A DNA stretch of 64,000 bases, taken from contig NZ_CP053840.1 of NCBI RefSeq assembly GCF_013201665.1, forward strand, positions 2,542,001-2,606,000, written 5' to 3'. The stretch is from Arcobacter venerupis. GTDB taxonomy: Bacteria; Campylobacterota; Campylobacteria; Campylobacterales; Arcobacteraceae. Shown piece after piece: positions 54,534-63,556 of this stretch. The position numbers and the translations under genes are program-made. Within the stretch, counting starts at the first letter, position 1. Every line of letters starts with the position of its first letter. The notes under the pieces were generated by a model, which was not told where the DNA came from, made no database searches, and saw only the letters and a program-made list of their open reading frames with translations.

Positions 54534-55409
54534 TTACAATCCTATATGATTTAGTCTAAAATCTTCATTTCCGATTTTCTTAATTTTAAGCCCAAATTTT
54601 CCCTCTACAATTACAGCTTCACCCACTCCAATTTTTACGCCATTAACTAAAACTTCCAATGGTTCATTTACCATTTGCTCAAGTTCTATAATTTCTCCAA
54701 CATCCCATCTTAAAATATCTTTTAATAAAACGACTTTTGTTCCTAATCGAACACTAAGTTTTAATTTTATGTTATATAAAAGTTCAAGATTTTTTGGAGT
54801 TTGTACCGTTGGTTGATTCGAGTACATATTATAATTATTATTTGACATAACAGTTGGCGTCTCACTTCTTGTTTCTATTTCATCTGAGTTTACTCCTGTA
54901 ATAGAAGAAAAGAATGGTAAAATCATATCATCAAAACATATAATAAAAGGCAATTTTTCATCATCCAAAGAAACAATCATTTCATAAATATTTGTTTTAT
55001 TTTCTAATGAAGAACCTTCAATAATTATTGAACTTTTTACTTCTGATTTTATTGTTCCAATATCACCTAATCCTTGTGCATTAGCAGAAGTACAAAAACT
55101 TCCACAGATATTTGAAATTATTTCATTTACAGCATCTGTAATTTCATCATCAATATGTTCTTTTAAATCTCCCATTCCTCCAAGCATCAAATACTCAAAT
55201 TTCGTAGCAGTTAATGTTGGTATATAAAAACTAATTTTAGGAGAGATTCCTTTAAAATCAAATTTAACAATACATTCAACAAGCTGCGTAGAATCAAAAT
55301 TATCACTAACTAAAGCTACTATATCTTCAATCTGAGCACTTTTTGATAATAATTGTTCTAATGTATTTGAGAGTTCTTCTTTAAATATATTTGATAAATC
55401 TGATGCCAA
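54534..55409 (-). CDS. fliY: Flagellar switch protein FliY (CheC-like plus SpoA domain)
   Basis: A 291-residue protein. The N-terminal 190 residues resemble the CheC/FliM middle domain (EYLMLGGMGDLKEHIDDEITDAVNEIISNICGSF pattern), and the last 85 are a FliN-type SpoA domain (LKLSVRLGTKVVLLKDILRW then GEAVIVEGKFGLKI). This is FliY, which in Campylobacterota coexists with a short FliN, here at 62536-62823. Both would lie in the C-ring below FliG. Phosphatase activity on CheY-P is known for Bacillus FliY, but the EXXN catalytic motifs were not verified here. Confidence 0.85.
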   Translation of the reverse strand: MASDLSNIFKEELSNTLEQLLSKSAQIEDIVALVSDNFDSTQLVECIVKFDFKGISPKISFYIPTLTATKFEYLMLGGMGDLKEHIDDEITDAVNEIISNICGSFCTSANAQGLGDIGTIKSEVKSSIIIEGSSLENKTNIYEMIVSLDDEKLPFIICFDDMILPFFSSITGVNSDEIETRSETPTVMSNNNYNMYSNQPTVQTPKNLELLYNIKLKLSVRLGTKVVLLKDILRWDVGEIIELEQMVNEPLEVLVNGVKIGVGEAVIVEGKFGLKIKKIGNEDFRLNHIGL

Positions 55410-55421
55410 TTAAAACTACCT

Positions 55422-55736
55422 TTATTTATTATTTGAATTTTCTAATTCTTGTAAAACAAATGCTTTAACTTTCATCATATCCTCTGTTGGATATTTATAT
55501 TCAGCTTCACCTCTTGTTATTTTTACAAAAAAATCTTTCGAACTTTTATTGTATCCGAACTTTACATTATCTAAAGTTACTTCATTTTTATCTGAAATAT
55601 TTTCAGTACCTAATGCTTTTTTATATTCATCTTCTTGGATAACTTTACTCTTTTGATCAACATTACTAACTTTTTGGATTTTTTCTAAATTATTAGCTTT
55701 AGAATTATCTATCTCTGCAGTTCTACCAATTTCCAT
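55422..55736 (-). CDS. FlaG-like small protein
   Basis: A 104-residue protein with a polar, disordered first 50 residues and a compact second half (VKFGYNKSSKDFFVKITRGEAEYKYPTEDMMKVKAFVLQELE, positions about 57-98). The pattern resembles FlaG, which has a charged N-terminus and a beta-hairpin ending in Pro-x-E-x-M. FlaG modulates filament length in other bacteria. The match is loose. ATG 55736 has a very strong ribosome binding site (AAGGAGG) and an extended -10 promoter upstream, so this gene opens a new transcription unit. Confidence 0.5.
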   Translation of the reverse strand: MEIGRTAEIDNSKANNLEKIQKVSNVDQKSKVIQEDEYKKALGTENISDKNEVTLDNVKFGYNKSSKDFFVKITRGEAEYKYPTEDMMKVKAFVLQELENSNNK

Positions 55737-55769
55737 AATATCCTCCTTAAAAAGTAACTATTTTAAGCC

Positions 55770-55775
55770 ATTATA
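55770..55775 (-). promoter_or_regulatory. Extended -10 promoter ahead of the FlaG-like/fliY/mot operon
   Basis: On the minus strand this reads TGC-TATAAT, about 33 nt upstream of ATG 55736, in the 78-base gap after the TPR gene's start region. A T-rich tract lies upstream. It marks the head of the flaG-like, fliY, motA, motB, flgJ, flgN-like, flhF, flhG run. Confidence 0.5.
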
Positions 55776-55814
55776 GCAGAAAAAAATTAAATTATTTAAG
55801 AATCTTTGTATAAA

Positions 55815-57812
55815 CTATAGAGATTCCAAATACTCATCAAATCCTATTAATTTGAAATCTATCAAAGAATCTAAGTAAGGTCGAATCAAATATTGCTTAG
55901 CACTTGAAATTTTTAACTCTTGAATTAATTGAATTGCAGTTAAAAAATCTGCATCTTGATCATTTAAAATGGCTTTAATTAATGATATTTGTATTGAGGC
56001 ATCATTATATCTTCCCGCTTCTAATAATGCAGCAACCATTAAATACATCGTATATTTATCTTCAAGTTTATATTCTAATTGTAAATACTCTAAAGTTTTT
56101 ATAGATTCATCAGGTGCATTAGAGTGTAAATCTTTTAACGCTTTAGTTCTTAAATATGAAGGTGTTTTTTTACCTGTAATATTCATATCAGCTTTTGAGA
56201 AAAGACCTAAACCTTTCAAAATATCTACATAATATCTTGTAATAATTAGTGGACCTTCTAAAAATTGATTATTTAATGTTAAAGGTAATGAATCTTGTAA
56301 TCTTGAATGATAAGAGTAATCTGTTTCACTTTTTCTTCGTTGAACTAATTTTATTAAAAATGTTAAAGGATCTTTAAAATGCTCATCTAATAAAATATGA
56401 TTTTCATCTAATTTTCCACTATCCATAGCTTTTAAGAAATCTATTGCTTGATAAAATATAGTACTTTCATATTCTAAAGGTTTATCTGCTGATGTGAATT
56501 GAGGGTTAATAAATAATTTGTATATTTCTTTAGAAAAATAATTATAAAGACCATTATTACTTTTTATATTTGATTCTATATACTCTTTATCTTTTACTTT
56601 TATATTTAATCTATTCGCAGTTATTAAATACATAATTGAGTAAAGTTTATTACCTGGATTTAATTTATATGCTCGTTCAAAATACTTAAAGGCATTATTA
56701 AAGTCATTTATTTGAGCAAAAGATAGTGCCAAATTATAAAAAATATAAGATTTTGTATCTTTAGTCAACATTTTCTGAAGTTCCACAACTCTTATAATTG
56801 GGTCTTCTTTTACAATTTTAAGAAATTTTGCATTATATTCAACCATCTCTTCAAGATTTAAAATACTTTCTTTTTGATTATAAATAAAACCTTTCAAACT
56901 ATCATAAATAATCTCCTGAGAATCTGAAAAAATAAATGGTGCAAAATAAAAAATAAAATCAACTTTTCTATCTTCATCAAATTTTATAACTGAATCTAAA
57001 TATTGTTTTGTTGTATATTTATTTTTATTAAAAAATATTTCTAAAGGTAATTCAGTATTCGCTTTAAAAGTGTTTTTTCTCTCATTTATTAAATCTAAAG
57101 TCTCTTTTAATCCTTCAATATTATTCATTTTTAAATCAGTATAACTTAAAAACCATAGAATTTTATCGATTGTATTTGGATTTACATTTTGATCTTTTGC
57201 TTTTTTTAATAATAAACTTGCTTTTTCATACTCTTTTAATTTTATATAAATTAATGCTTTTTTTAAATCCATAGCATAATCCATTGTATTTAAAACATCT
57301 AAAGCATTCTCATACTCTTTTAAAATTATATAAGTATCAGAAAGCATTCTTTTTGAGTGTTCTGATAAATTTTTAAATTTTTTTGAAACTTTTACGATAG
57401 TATCAAGATACTTATTATCTTTTGAGATTTGATATAGATAATAACATGCTGACATATAAGGGAAAGTATGAATATTTGCATTTTCTGGTTTTTCATAAAT
57501 TTTATTTAAATACACTATTGCATTATCAATTGAACCCAATTTATAATATGCAATTCCCATGTTTAAATAAGATGGAACTTCAATTATTTTAGAAGTTTTT
57601 TCAAAAAGTTTAATTGCTTCTTCGTATTCATCTTTACTTAAATGTAAAACTGCTTTATTAAAATCAATTTGTAAAGACAGATTCTCTTGAGATTTTTTTA
57701 ATTTCTCAAACTGAAATATTATTTCAGGTTGTGATTCAATTACATCTTCATTAGCACATAAAGTATAATTTATAAATATAGCTGTTAATAATAATTTATA
57801 TACTAAATTCAT
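55815..57812 (-). CDS. Exported TPR protein of the flagellar cluster
   Basis: A 665-residue protein with a signal peptide (1-19, FINYTLCANE) and helical repeats throughout, several of clear TPR type (AVLHLSKDEYEEAIKLFEK, LNMGIAYYKLGSIDNAIVYL, NLALSFAQINDFNNAFKYFERAYKLNPG). It is a periplasmic repeat scaffold by its features. Its length is almost the same as the TPR protein at 42883-44877, but the two do not look like close paralogues by eye. Position between the coiled-coil gene and the FlaG-like gene suggests a motor-disk or stator-support role. PflA is the alternative identity. Confidence 0.65.
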   Translation of the reverse strand: MNLVYKLLLTAIFINYTLCANEDVIESQPEIIFQFEKLKKSQENLSLQIDFNKAVLHLSKDEYEEAIKLFEKTSKIIEVPSYLNMGIAYYKLGSIDNAIVYLNKIYEKPENANIHTFPYMSACYYLYQISKDNKYLDTIVKVSKKFKNLSEHSKRMLSDTYIILKEYENALDVLNTMDYAMDLKKALIYIKLKEYEKASLLLKKAKDQNVNPNTIDKILWFLSYTDLKMNNIEGLKETLDLINERKNTFKANTELPLEIFFNKNKYTTKQYLDSVIKFDEDRKVDFIFYFAPFIFSDSQEIIYDSLKGFIYNQKESILNLEEMVEYNAKFLKIVKEDPIIRVVELQKMLTKDTKSYIFYNLALSFAQINDFNNAFKYFERAYKLNPGNKLYSIMYLITANRLNIKVKDKEYIESNIKSNNGLYNYFSKEIYKLFINPQFTSADKPLEYESTIFYQAIDFLKAMDSGKLDENHILLDEHFKDPLTFLIKLVQRRKSETDYSYHSRLQDSLPLTLNNQFLEGPLIITRYYVDILKGLGLFSKADMNITGKKTPSYLRTKALKDLHSNAPDESIKTLEYLQLEYKLEDKYTMYLMVAALLEAGRYNDASIQISLIKAILNDQDADFLTAIQLIQELKISSAKQYLIRPYLDSLIDFKLIGFDEYLESL

Positions 57813-57825
57813 GTAATATTAAAAC

Positions 57826-58155
57826 CTAAACCATCGCATTAACTTGGGCATAAAGCTCTTCATTTCTTTTTTGTAATTCATCTAATCTATTTTTTAAGTT
57901 TATATTTTCTATACGTAATACTTGTAAATCATCTCTTGCTACTTGTAATGTACCTTGATTAGTTTTTAAGGTATTTGCACTTATCTTTACTTGTTTTTCA
58001 TATCTCTCAATCAATGATTCAAATTTACTTACTTCTTCTTGTAAAATGTTTTTTTCTTCATTTACTTTTTTATATAAAGATTTATAAACGTTAGAACTTG
58101 AGAAAAAGTAGAGTAATAAAACCCCTAATACAACAATTAATAAAAAATTTTCCAA
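57826..58155 (-). CDS. Membrane-anchored coiled-coil protein, unknown function
   Basis: About 109 residues: one N-terminal hydrophobic helix (FLLIVVLGVLLLYFF) followed by about 75 residues of unbroken coiled coil (heptads in VNEEKNILQEEVSKFESLIERYEK and LQVLRIENINLKNRLDELQKR). TTG 58155 is chosen as start because AGGATT lies 6 nt upstream; TTG 58170 would add five residues. I do not recognise a family. It lies directly after the flgE terminator and 13 bases before the exported TPR gene, with which it may work. Confidence 0.6.
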   Translation of the reverse strand: MENFLLIVVLGVLLLYFFSSSNVYKSLYKKVNEEKNILQEEVSKFESLIERYEKQVKISANTLKTNQGTLQVARDDLQVLRIENINLKNRLDELQKRNEELYAQVNAMV

Positions 58156-58174
58156 ATTAATCCTATTCAAATAT

Positions 58175-58201
58175 AAATAGAGTAGATATTCTACTCTATT
58201 T
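58175..58201 (-). terminator. Terminator after flgE
   Basis: An 11-bp perfect stem (AAATAGAGTAG at 58175-58185, CTACTCTATTT at 58191-58201) with a 5-nt loop, 7 bases past the flgE stop and followed on the minus strand by a T-rich tract. It is the only strong terminator found inside the flagellar run. Confidence 0.8.
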
Positions 58202-58207
58202 AAGAAA

Positions 58208-60295
58208 TTATCTTTTTAAGCCAATTAAGGTAGTTAAAAGTTCGTCAGCTGTAGTAATAGATTTAGCATTTGCTTCAAAAGCTCTTTGAAAAACCATTAA
58301 ATTTACAAGGCTCTCTGATAAGTCAGCGGTACTTAGTTCTAATGTTTTAGTTTGTATTTCAGCTGTTTTAGCATTATTTAAATTATAAATAGGATCACCT
58401 GATTCATTTGTTTTTGCTAAAAGATTTCCACCTACTGGATTTAATCCTCTATTATTATTAAAAACAGCAACTGCAACTTGACCAATAGCAAATTCAACGC
58501 CATCTTGTTTCATTGTAATAAGACCTGTACTATCAACTGAGAATTCTCCAAAAGGAGAATCAGAAATACCTAAAGTGTCCAATCTTAATTGTAAACTTCC
58601 TTTTGTTGATGTTTGGTCAACTTTATTTGTTATTTCAATAAATTCTGCACCAGCACCTTTTCTTCCTGAATAATTAGCATTTACATCTATTGGAGTGAAA
58701 ACTCCAGCAGGAGCCACTGCTGTACCTGAAGCATCATCAGAAACTTTCATACTTCCTGTAAATTCAACATCATAATTTGAATCAAGTGTCTCTACTACTA
58801 AATTTCCATTTACATTTCTTGCTACAACTTGTGCTGATAAATCTGGATTAGAATTAATTTGCGAAACTACATCATCAATACTTGCTGCATTATCAATATA
58901 AAAAGGTTTAGCTTGAGGAGGAACACCACCATCATTTGGTATTGGTAAGTTAATTCTTAACTCTTTATCATATATAGTTAAGCCATAAGTATAATCTTTA
59001 GGTGTGCCATCAATTCCCAAATTAGAAGCAGTATAAACATCTTGTTGTTTTCCAGTTATTAACTTAGTAAGAGCATCTCTTGAGGCATCTAATGCACCAA
59101 TTCCTGAACCTTTTGATGCTGTTGATGTTGTTTGGAAATTTCCTTGAACTACTGATTCTTCACCAGCTGATTCTGCTACTTCTGATATTTTAAATTCTTG
59201 ACCAGGAATTAATGATTTAATTTGAATAATACCTTTTAACATATCAATATTATTTGTCGAAGATGTATATGTTTCCCCTGTATTAAAAGCATCTGCTCTT
59301 CCAGAGTCAATAGCCATTGTTGCCACAAGACCGGGTATCTCTGAAATTTGATCAGCTAATGCTTTATATGTAGCAATTTTACCTGCAGCTTTATCATAAA
59401 CTGCAATTTGTGCTGGTGTTAAAGTTCCAGTTGGATCTGCGTATGTTACAGGATCATCAGCAAAAAGTTCAGCTTTTAGAGAATCACTTGCACTAGTTAC
59501 AACAAATTTTTGTGAAATTTTATTCCCATCTATATATACATATATTTGATCTGAATCTTTTCCAATAACTGACTCACTACCTGATTTAAAATTAATTTGA
59601 GATATTTGAGGAATTGATGTGGCTGATAAAGCATCTGGTTCCTCTTTTAATTTTTGTAACCAATTAGTATAATCTTTTATTGCTGCTTCAATATCAGAGA
59701 CTTTTGAAGATTTTGTTTTTCCACCATCTCCACTAAAAACTGTGCTTGAATCTGATTTTGCAGTCAAGTTATAATCAGTTGCTTTAGCTGTAATTGTTTC
59801 TATGTAAGTACCGTGCCTTATTATTCTTGAAGCTAAAGGTTTAGTAAAATCAGAAGTAAAAACACTTGTATTTGGATTTGTACTTGTTACATCATTTTGG
59901 CTATCAATTGGACTCATCATCCAACCTTGTACCTCATTTCCTGCTGAATCTTGAAGAGTTCCATTATCACCCATTCTAAAATTCCCAGCTCTTGTATAAA
60001 AGGTTTCAGATCCTCCTGAAGTACTTGATTTCATTACTGTAAAAAATCCATCCCCATTCAATGCCATATCATAGTTTACACCAGTTAATTTGGTACCACC
60101 TTGAGTATATAATTTTTCTGCATCAAGTACTGTAGAACCTTTTCCAATTCTATCTTGGTACATTTGATCTGCAAATGAAATTCTTGAGGCTTTATATCCT
60201 ATTGTATTTACATTTGCTATATTATTTGACTCATTATCTAAAGCTTTTTGTTGTGACGCTAATCCTGAGATTCCTGTCCAAAGTGCTCCTATCAT
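58208..60295 (-). CDS. flgE: Flagellar hook protein FlgE
   Basis: A 695-residue hook protein. The N-terminal D0/D1 segment is MIGALWTGISGLASQQKALD with SNNIANVNTIGYKASRISF. DMALNGDGFFTV follows near 90, and the C-terminal segment ESLVNLMVFQRAFEANAKSITTADELLTTL ends near residue 690. The large, repeat-poor middle is the exposed part of the hook, with further domains, as in Campylobacter hooks. It has its own spacer upstream (77 bases) and a strong terminator, so it is probably expressed at a high level. Confidence 0.92.
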   Translation of the reverse strand: MIGALWTGISGLASQQKALDNESNNIANVNTIGYKASRISFADQMYQDRIGKGSTVLDAEKLYTQGGTKLTGVNYDMALNGDGFFTVMKSSTSGGSETFYTRAGNFRMGDNGTLQDSAGNEVQGWMMSPIDSQNDVTSTNPNTSVFTSDFTKPLASRIIRHGTYIETITAKATDYNLTAKSDSSTVFSGDGGKTKSSKVSDIEAAIKDYTNWLQKLKEEPDALSATSIPQISQINFKSGSESVIGKDSDQIYVYIDGNKISQKFVVTSASDSLKAELFADDPVTYADPTGTLTPAQIAVYDKAAGKIATYKALADQISEIPGLVATMAIDSGRADAFNTGETYTSSTNNIDMLKGIIQIKSLIPGQEFKISEVAESAGEESVVQGNFQTTSTASKGSGIGALDASRDALTKLITGKQQDVYTASNLGIDGTPKDYTYGLTIYDKELRINLPIPNDGGVPPQAKPFYIDNAASIDDVVSQINSNPDLSAQVVARNVNGNLVVETLDSNYDVEFTGSMKVSDDASGTAVAPAGVFTPIDVNANYSGRKGAGAEFIEITNKVDQTSTKGSLQLRLDTLGISDSPFGEFSVDSTGLITMKQDGVEFAIGQVAVAVFNNNRGLNPVGGNLLAKTNESGDPIYNLNNAKTAEIQTKTLELSTADLSESLVNLMVFQRAFEANAKSITTADELLTTLIGLKR

Positions 60296-60372
60296 GACTG
60301 ATCCTTTATTTATTAAGGTGATGAACTTTAATGTTCATATATTAATACTTAATTAGCACTAATATAAAAACA

Positions 60373-61833
60373 CTATTTTCTTAATTGAATTGCAGTTTGT
60401 AACATTTCATCAGAAGTTGTAATTGACTTAGAATTTGCTTCAAATGCTTTTTGGTATACTAGCAAATTTGTTAAACTATTCGCTGTACTTGATGTACTCA
60501 TTTCTAAAGAATTACCAACAATTTTGTTTAAAGTCCCTGCATAAAATGCTCGTCCTGACTCTAAAGTATTTTCATACATATTGTCACCCTGCGGCATTAG
60601 TCCTTGTTCATTCGTAAAATTTGCGGTCTGTAGTTTTCCAACTATAAACTTATTACCATTATCTTTTAAAAAAATTATTCCATCTGATATTTCAACTTTA
60701 CCAGAACTATTTTCTGATAAATTTAAATTCGATAGTTTCATTTGTATTTCATTAACAGATAATGATTCTTGACCAACTAAAGACATTGTGCTTGTAATAT
60801 CTAATAATTTAGCATTAGAAAATTCTAATGCAGTTTTTAATGCATCTCGAGAGCTATTAACCAGCCCTATTCCTGAACCTAAAATTGCATTTTGAGTATT
60901 TGTAATATTCAAAAAATTTTCATTTATTTGAGCATCTTTTATTTTTACTTCTTTTGCAGGAATCAAAGAATTAATAGTTAAAAGTCCAGTTGTAGTATTA
61001 ACAGATGAACTTAAACCTTTGATATTAGATATTTTATCTGAAAGTTTTTTCATCGTTGTTGCAATATCTGTATCAAAAGCCTGACGTATTTCAGCATTAT
61101 CTATTGTAACTTTTATACTATCATTCTCATTTATCAATTGATTCATAGAAGTTGATAAATCAATATTAGTTACTTGAGAAGCTGAAGGAGAAGAAACTGC
61201 TGTTGACGTTGTTGAATATAAATCAAGTTTGTTCTTATAATCAGTAATTAAAGCATCTATGTCAATAATTTGTGCAGATTTTGTTTTTAATCCATCTCCA
61301 CTTACACCTTTATCAACAGCTGAAGTTGTGTAGTTAGTTGCTCTTGCATTTATTGTTTGCAAAAAGTTTGGATTACCTATAGTTTGTGCTACAATATTTT
61401 CAGTATATGAATCATCAAATTTCGTTTTTGTTGAATCAGAAGTAACAATATTATTTGACTGAGGAGTTAATCCAAGTACCTTCATGCCATTTTGAGTTTG
61501 TAATAAGCCATCTTCAGCCATATAAAAATTACCAGCTCTTGTATAATAAGTATCATTAGTTTTTCTGTCTGAGATTATAAAATAGCCTTTCCCTTCAATT
61601 GCAACATCATAATTATTATTTGTTTGTTTCAAATTACCTTGTGTCATAATTTTACTTACAGAACTAATAGATGTACCTTTTCCATATCCATTTTCATACA
61701 TCATATTTTCAAATTTTATATCATCAGCTTTATGTCCAATAGTATTAACATTAGTAGAATTATTTGATTCAACATTTAATGCTTTTTCAAAAGCACTTAA
61801 ACCTGAAACTCCATTCCATAATGAACCAATCAT
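60373..61833 (-). CDS. FlgE-family hook protein paralogue, next to flgD
   Basis: A 486-residue FlgE-like protein. Its N-terminus (MIGSLWNGVSGLSAFEKALN, then SNNSTNVNTIGHKADDI) and C-terminus (NSLTNLLVYQKAFEANSKSI) align with flgE next door, with a shorter middle. The family-typical ANNI-NVNT reads SNNSTNVNT here. Campylobacter also has a second, shorter FlgE-like gene beside flgD. The possibilities are a hook cap-associated or minor hook/rod component, or a second hook subunit. It lies 9 bases after flgD. Confidence 0.85.
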   Translation of the reverse strand: MIGSLWNGVSGLSAFEKALNVESNNSTNVNTIGHKADDIKFENMMYENGYGKGTSISSVSKIMTQGNLKQTNNNYDVAIEGKGYFIISDRKTNDTYYTRAGNFYMAEDGLLQTQNGMKVLGLTPQSNNIVTSDSTKTKFDDSYTENIVAQTIGNPNFLQTINARATNYTTSAVDKGVSGDGLKTKSAQIIDIDALITDYKNKLDLYSTTSTAVSSPSASQVTNIDLSTSMNQLINENDSIKVTIDNAEIRQAFDTDIATTMKKLSDKISNIKGLSSSVNTTTGLLTINSLIPAKEVKIKDAQINENFLNITNTQNAILGSGIGLVNSSRDALKTALEFSNAKLLDITSTMSLVGQESLSVNEIQMKLSNLNLSENSSGKVEISDGIIFLKDNGNKFIVGKLQTANFTNEQGLMPQGDNMYENTLESGRAFYAGTLNKIVGNSLEMSTSSTANSLTNLLVYQKAFEANSKSITTSDEMLQTAIQLRK

Positions 61834-61842
61834 TTTTTCACC

Positions 61843-62526
61843 TTAGAATATTTTTGTTATAGTTGAAAAGGGTAATGTAGTCATTTGGTCAGAATACACA
61901 GCTACAGAGACACCAGCTAATGAATATTTATTATCTGGAATTTTTTCATCATTTTCATCAAGTATTGTTAATTTACCATCACTAACTAAAGGAGTCCCCG
62001 GAGCTGTTAAAACAATTTTCTTTCCTGTTTTAACACCATTATCATCTAAAATCTCACCATTAACATTGTAATTTACTATTGTACTTTTTGTGGGATCTGT
62101 AGAATCAGGAAGAACAACTCTATCTTCAAGATATAAAATTTCTTGTGCTTTTACTTGAATATTTCCATCAACGTTTTCTACTGATCTTACTGTATATGCT
62201 TTAGTAACACCTGATTGATTAATATTTCCATCTTCAACATTTTTTCCAATAATTCCTGATGCATTTGATAAAGAAGATTGTGAAAAAGCCGTTTGCATTG
62301 ATTGCATTGCTTTTATCATTTCTTGATTTGTATTCATAGATGACATTTGCATCTGAGTAGAAAGCATTGATGCTGAATCTGTTGGTTTTGTTGGATCTTG
62401 CATTTTTAATTCTTGAATCATCAATTTTAAAAAATCATCATTAGTTAAAGTATCATTACTTATTGCTGTTGTATAAGTATTACCGTCTACACCTGTGCTT
62501 GAATTTACTTCTACTGTACTAGCCAT
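61843..62526 (-). CDS. flgD: Flagellar hook assembly (cap) protein FlgD
   Basis: A 227-residue protein. The N-terminal TLTNDDFLKLMIQELKMQDPTKPTDSASMLSTQ, positions about 26-58, is the FlgD signature (FLKLL-x-QL-x-QDP). SQTQMSSMNTNQEM-like segments and a C-terminal beta domain follow, ending TTLPFSTITKIF. It caps the growing hook. It follows fliN by nine bases and precedes both flgE genes, whose products it polymerises. Confidence 0.92.
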   Translation of the reverse strand: MASTVEVNSSTGVDGNTYTTAISNDTLTNDDFLKLMIQELKMQDPTKPTDSASMLSTQMQMSSMNTNQEMIKAMQSMQTAFSQSSLSNASGIIGKNVEDGNINQSGVTKAYTVRSVENVDGNIQVKAQEILYLEDRVVLPDSTDPTKSTIVNYNVNGEILDDNGVKTGKKIVLTAPGTPLVSDGKLTILDENDEKIPDNKYSLAGVSVAVYSDQMTTLPFSTITKIF

Positions 62527-62535
62527 TTTAATCTC

Positions 62536-62823
62536 CTATATCATATGTTCTTCAAAGAAATATCGAACTACATTATCAGAGTCCATAGAATCTTGAACTC
62601 TAACAGCCAACTTATCATCCATTACAATAATATCACCTGTTCCAATGATTCTTGTATTTACATAAATTTCGCCACCTGTTCCAGCGGCTTTATGCAAAGA
62701 AATTATATCACCATCACTTAATTTAAGAAATTCCGAAACTGTTATATTTGTACTACCTAGCATTACATCGACAACTATCTCTGTATCAACTAATAAATCA
62801 TAATCTCTTTCACTAATTTCCAT
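62536..62823 (-). CDS. fliN: Flagellar switch protein FliN
   Basis: A 95-residue single SpoA-domain protein: LLVDTEIVVDVMLGSTNITVSEFLKLSDGDIISL, then GTGDIIVMDDKLAVRVQDS. This is the FliN core of the C-ring. The short length and coexistence with FliY (54534-55409) are typical of the class. It starts ATG 62823 after a 73-base gap containing an extended -10 element, so it can be transcribed apart from fliG-fliH. Confidence 0.9.
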   Translation of the reverse strand: MEISERDYDLLVDTEIVVDVMLGSTNITVSEFLKLSDGDIISLHKAAGTGGEIYVNTRIIGTGDIIVMDDKLAVRVQDSMDSDNVVRYFFEEHMI

Positions 62824-62851
62824 TTAAATACTTTGCTTATTATTTTGATAA

Positions 62852-62857
62852 ATTATA
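62852..62857 (-). promoter_or_regulatory. Extended -10 element ahead of fliN
   Basis: On the minus strand this reads TGA-TATAAT about 29 nt upstream of the fliN ATG. The -35 region is only T/A-rich. It suggests an internal promoter for fliN-flgD-flgE paralogue. Confidence 0.45.
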
Positions 62858-62874
62858 TCATAAAGTTACAATAT

Positions 62875-62906
62875 TTACTAAATGATTTTTTTATTACTAA
62901 ATGATT
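62875..62906. repeat. 13-bp direct repeat at the end of fliH
   Basis: TTACTAAATGATT occurs at 62875-62887 and 62894-62906. The second copy includes the fliH stop codon. It may be a small tandem duplication of the gene end; a regulatory role is not evident. Confidence 0.4.
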
Positions 62907-63556
62907 AAATCCAAAGAATCGAGCATTGAAGAAACTTTTGATTCAATATTTCCATCGAAATTGCCAAGATCACTTGCAATTACTACACCACCTGCTGTCA
63001 CGTTAGCATCTTTTTTTAATTCTATAAAAGGTTCTAAATCTAATTGACCTTTCAAAATTTCATAATCCTTGGGATTAAGATGTATTTGTACTTTTGAAGC
63101 TGTTTTAATCTTATTTAAAAGATGATTTATTGTTTGTTGTGCAATCTTTGACGAATTTTCACCTACTTCAATACTTATAATTTTTTGTGCAATTGAAATT
63201 GATGTTTTTAATAATTTAGTTTCCATTTGAAAAGTTGCTTGTTCAAAAAAAGCAGCATAATTCTTTAAATCTTTTATTGCTTGAACAACTTGTGCATCAA
63301 CATCCTTTCCTTTTATTCCATCACTTTCAATACTATTAACTTTTTGAGATATCTCATTTATTTTTAAATTTAAATTTCTAATTTCAATAAGAACAGGATC
63401 TGTACGTCCATTTATTTCCCTATCATCTAAAATTGATTTAGAATTTGAAAGTACATTATTATCAATTTCACTATTTATAAAAGTACCTAATTCATATTTC
63501 TGTACTTCTTCATTTTTAGTTAAAATCTTAGCACTAGAATATACATTATCAGCCAT
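62897..63556 (-). CDS. fliH: Flagellar assembly protein FliH
   Basis: A 219-residue regulator of the export ATPase FliI. The N-terminal 80 residues are polar and variable, followed by a helical stretch (VQAIKDLKNYAAFFEQATFQMETKLLKTSISIAQKIISIEVGEN, about 88-132) and the C-terminal domain with VQIHLNPKDYEIL and ITAGGVVIASDLGNFDGNIESKV-like segments. It overlaps the fliG stop by one base. Confidence 0.88.
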   Translation of the reverse strand: MADNVYSSAKILTKNEEVQKYELGTFINSEIDNNVLSNSKSILDDREINGRTDPVLIEIRNLNLKINEISQKVNSIESDGIKGKDVDAQVVQAIKDLKNYAAFFEQATFQMETKLLKTSISIAQKIISIEVGENSSKIAQQTINHLLNKIKTASKVQIHLNPKDYEILKGQLDLEPFIELKKDANVTAGGVVIASDLGNFDGNIESKVSSMLDSLDLII

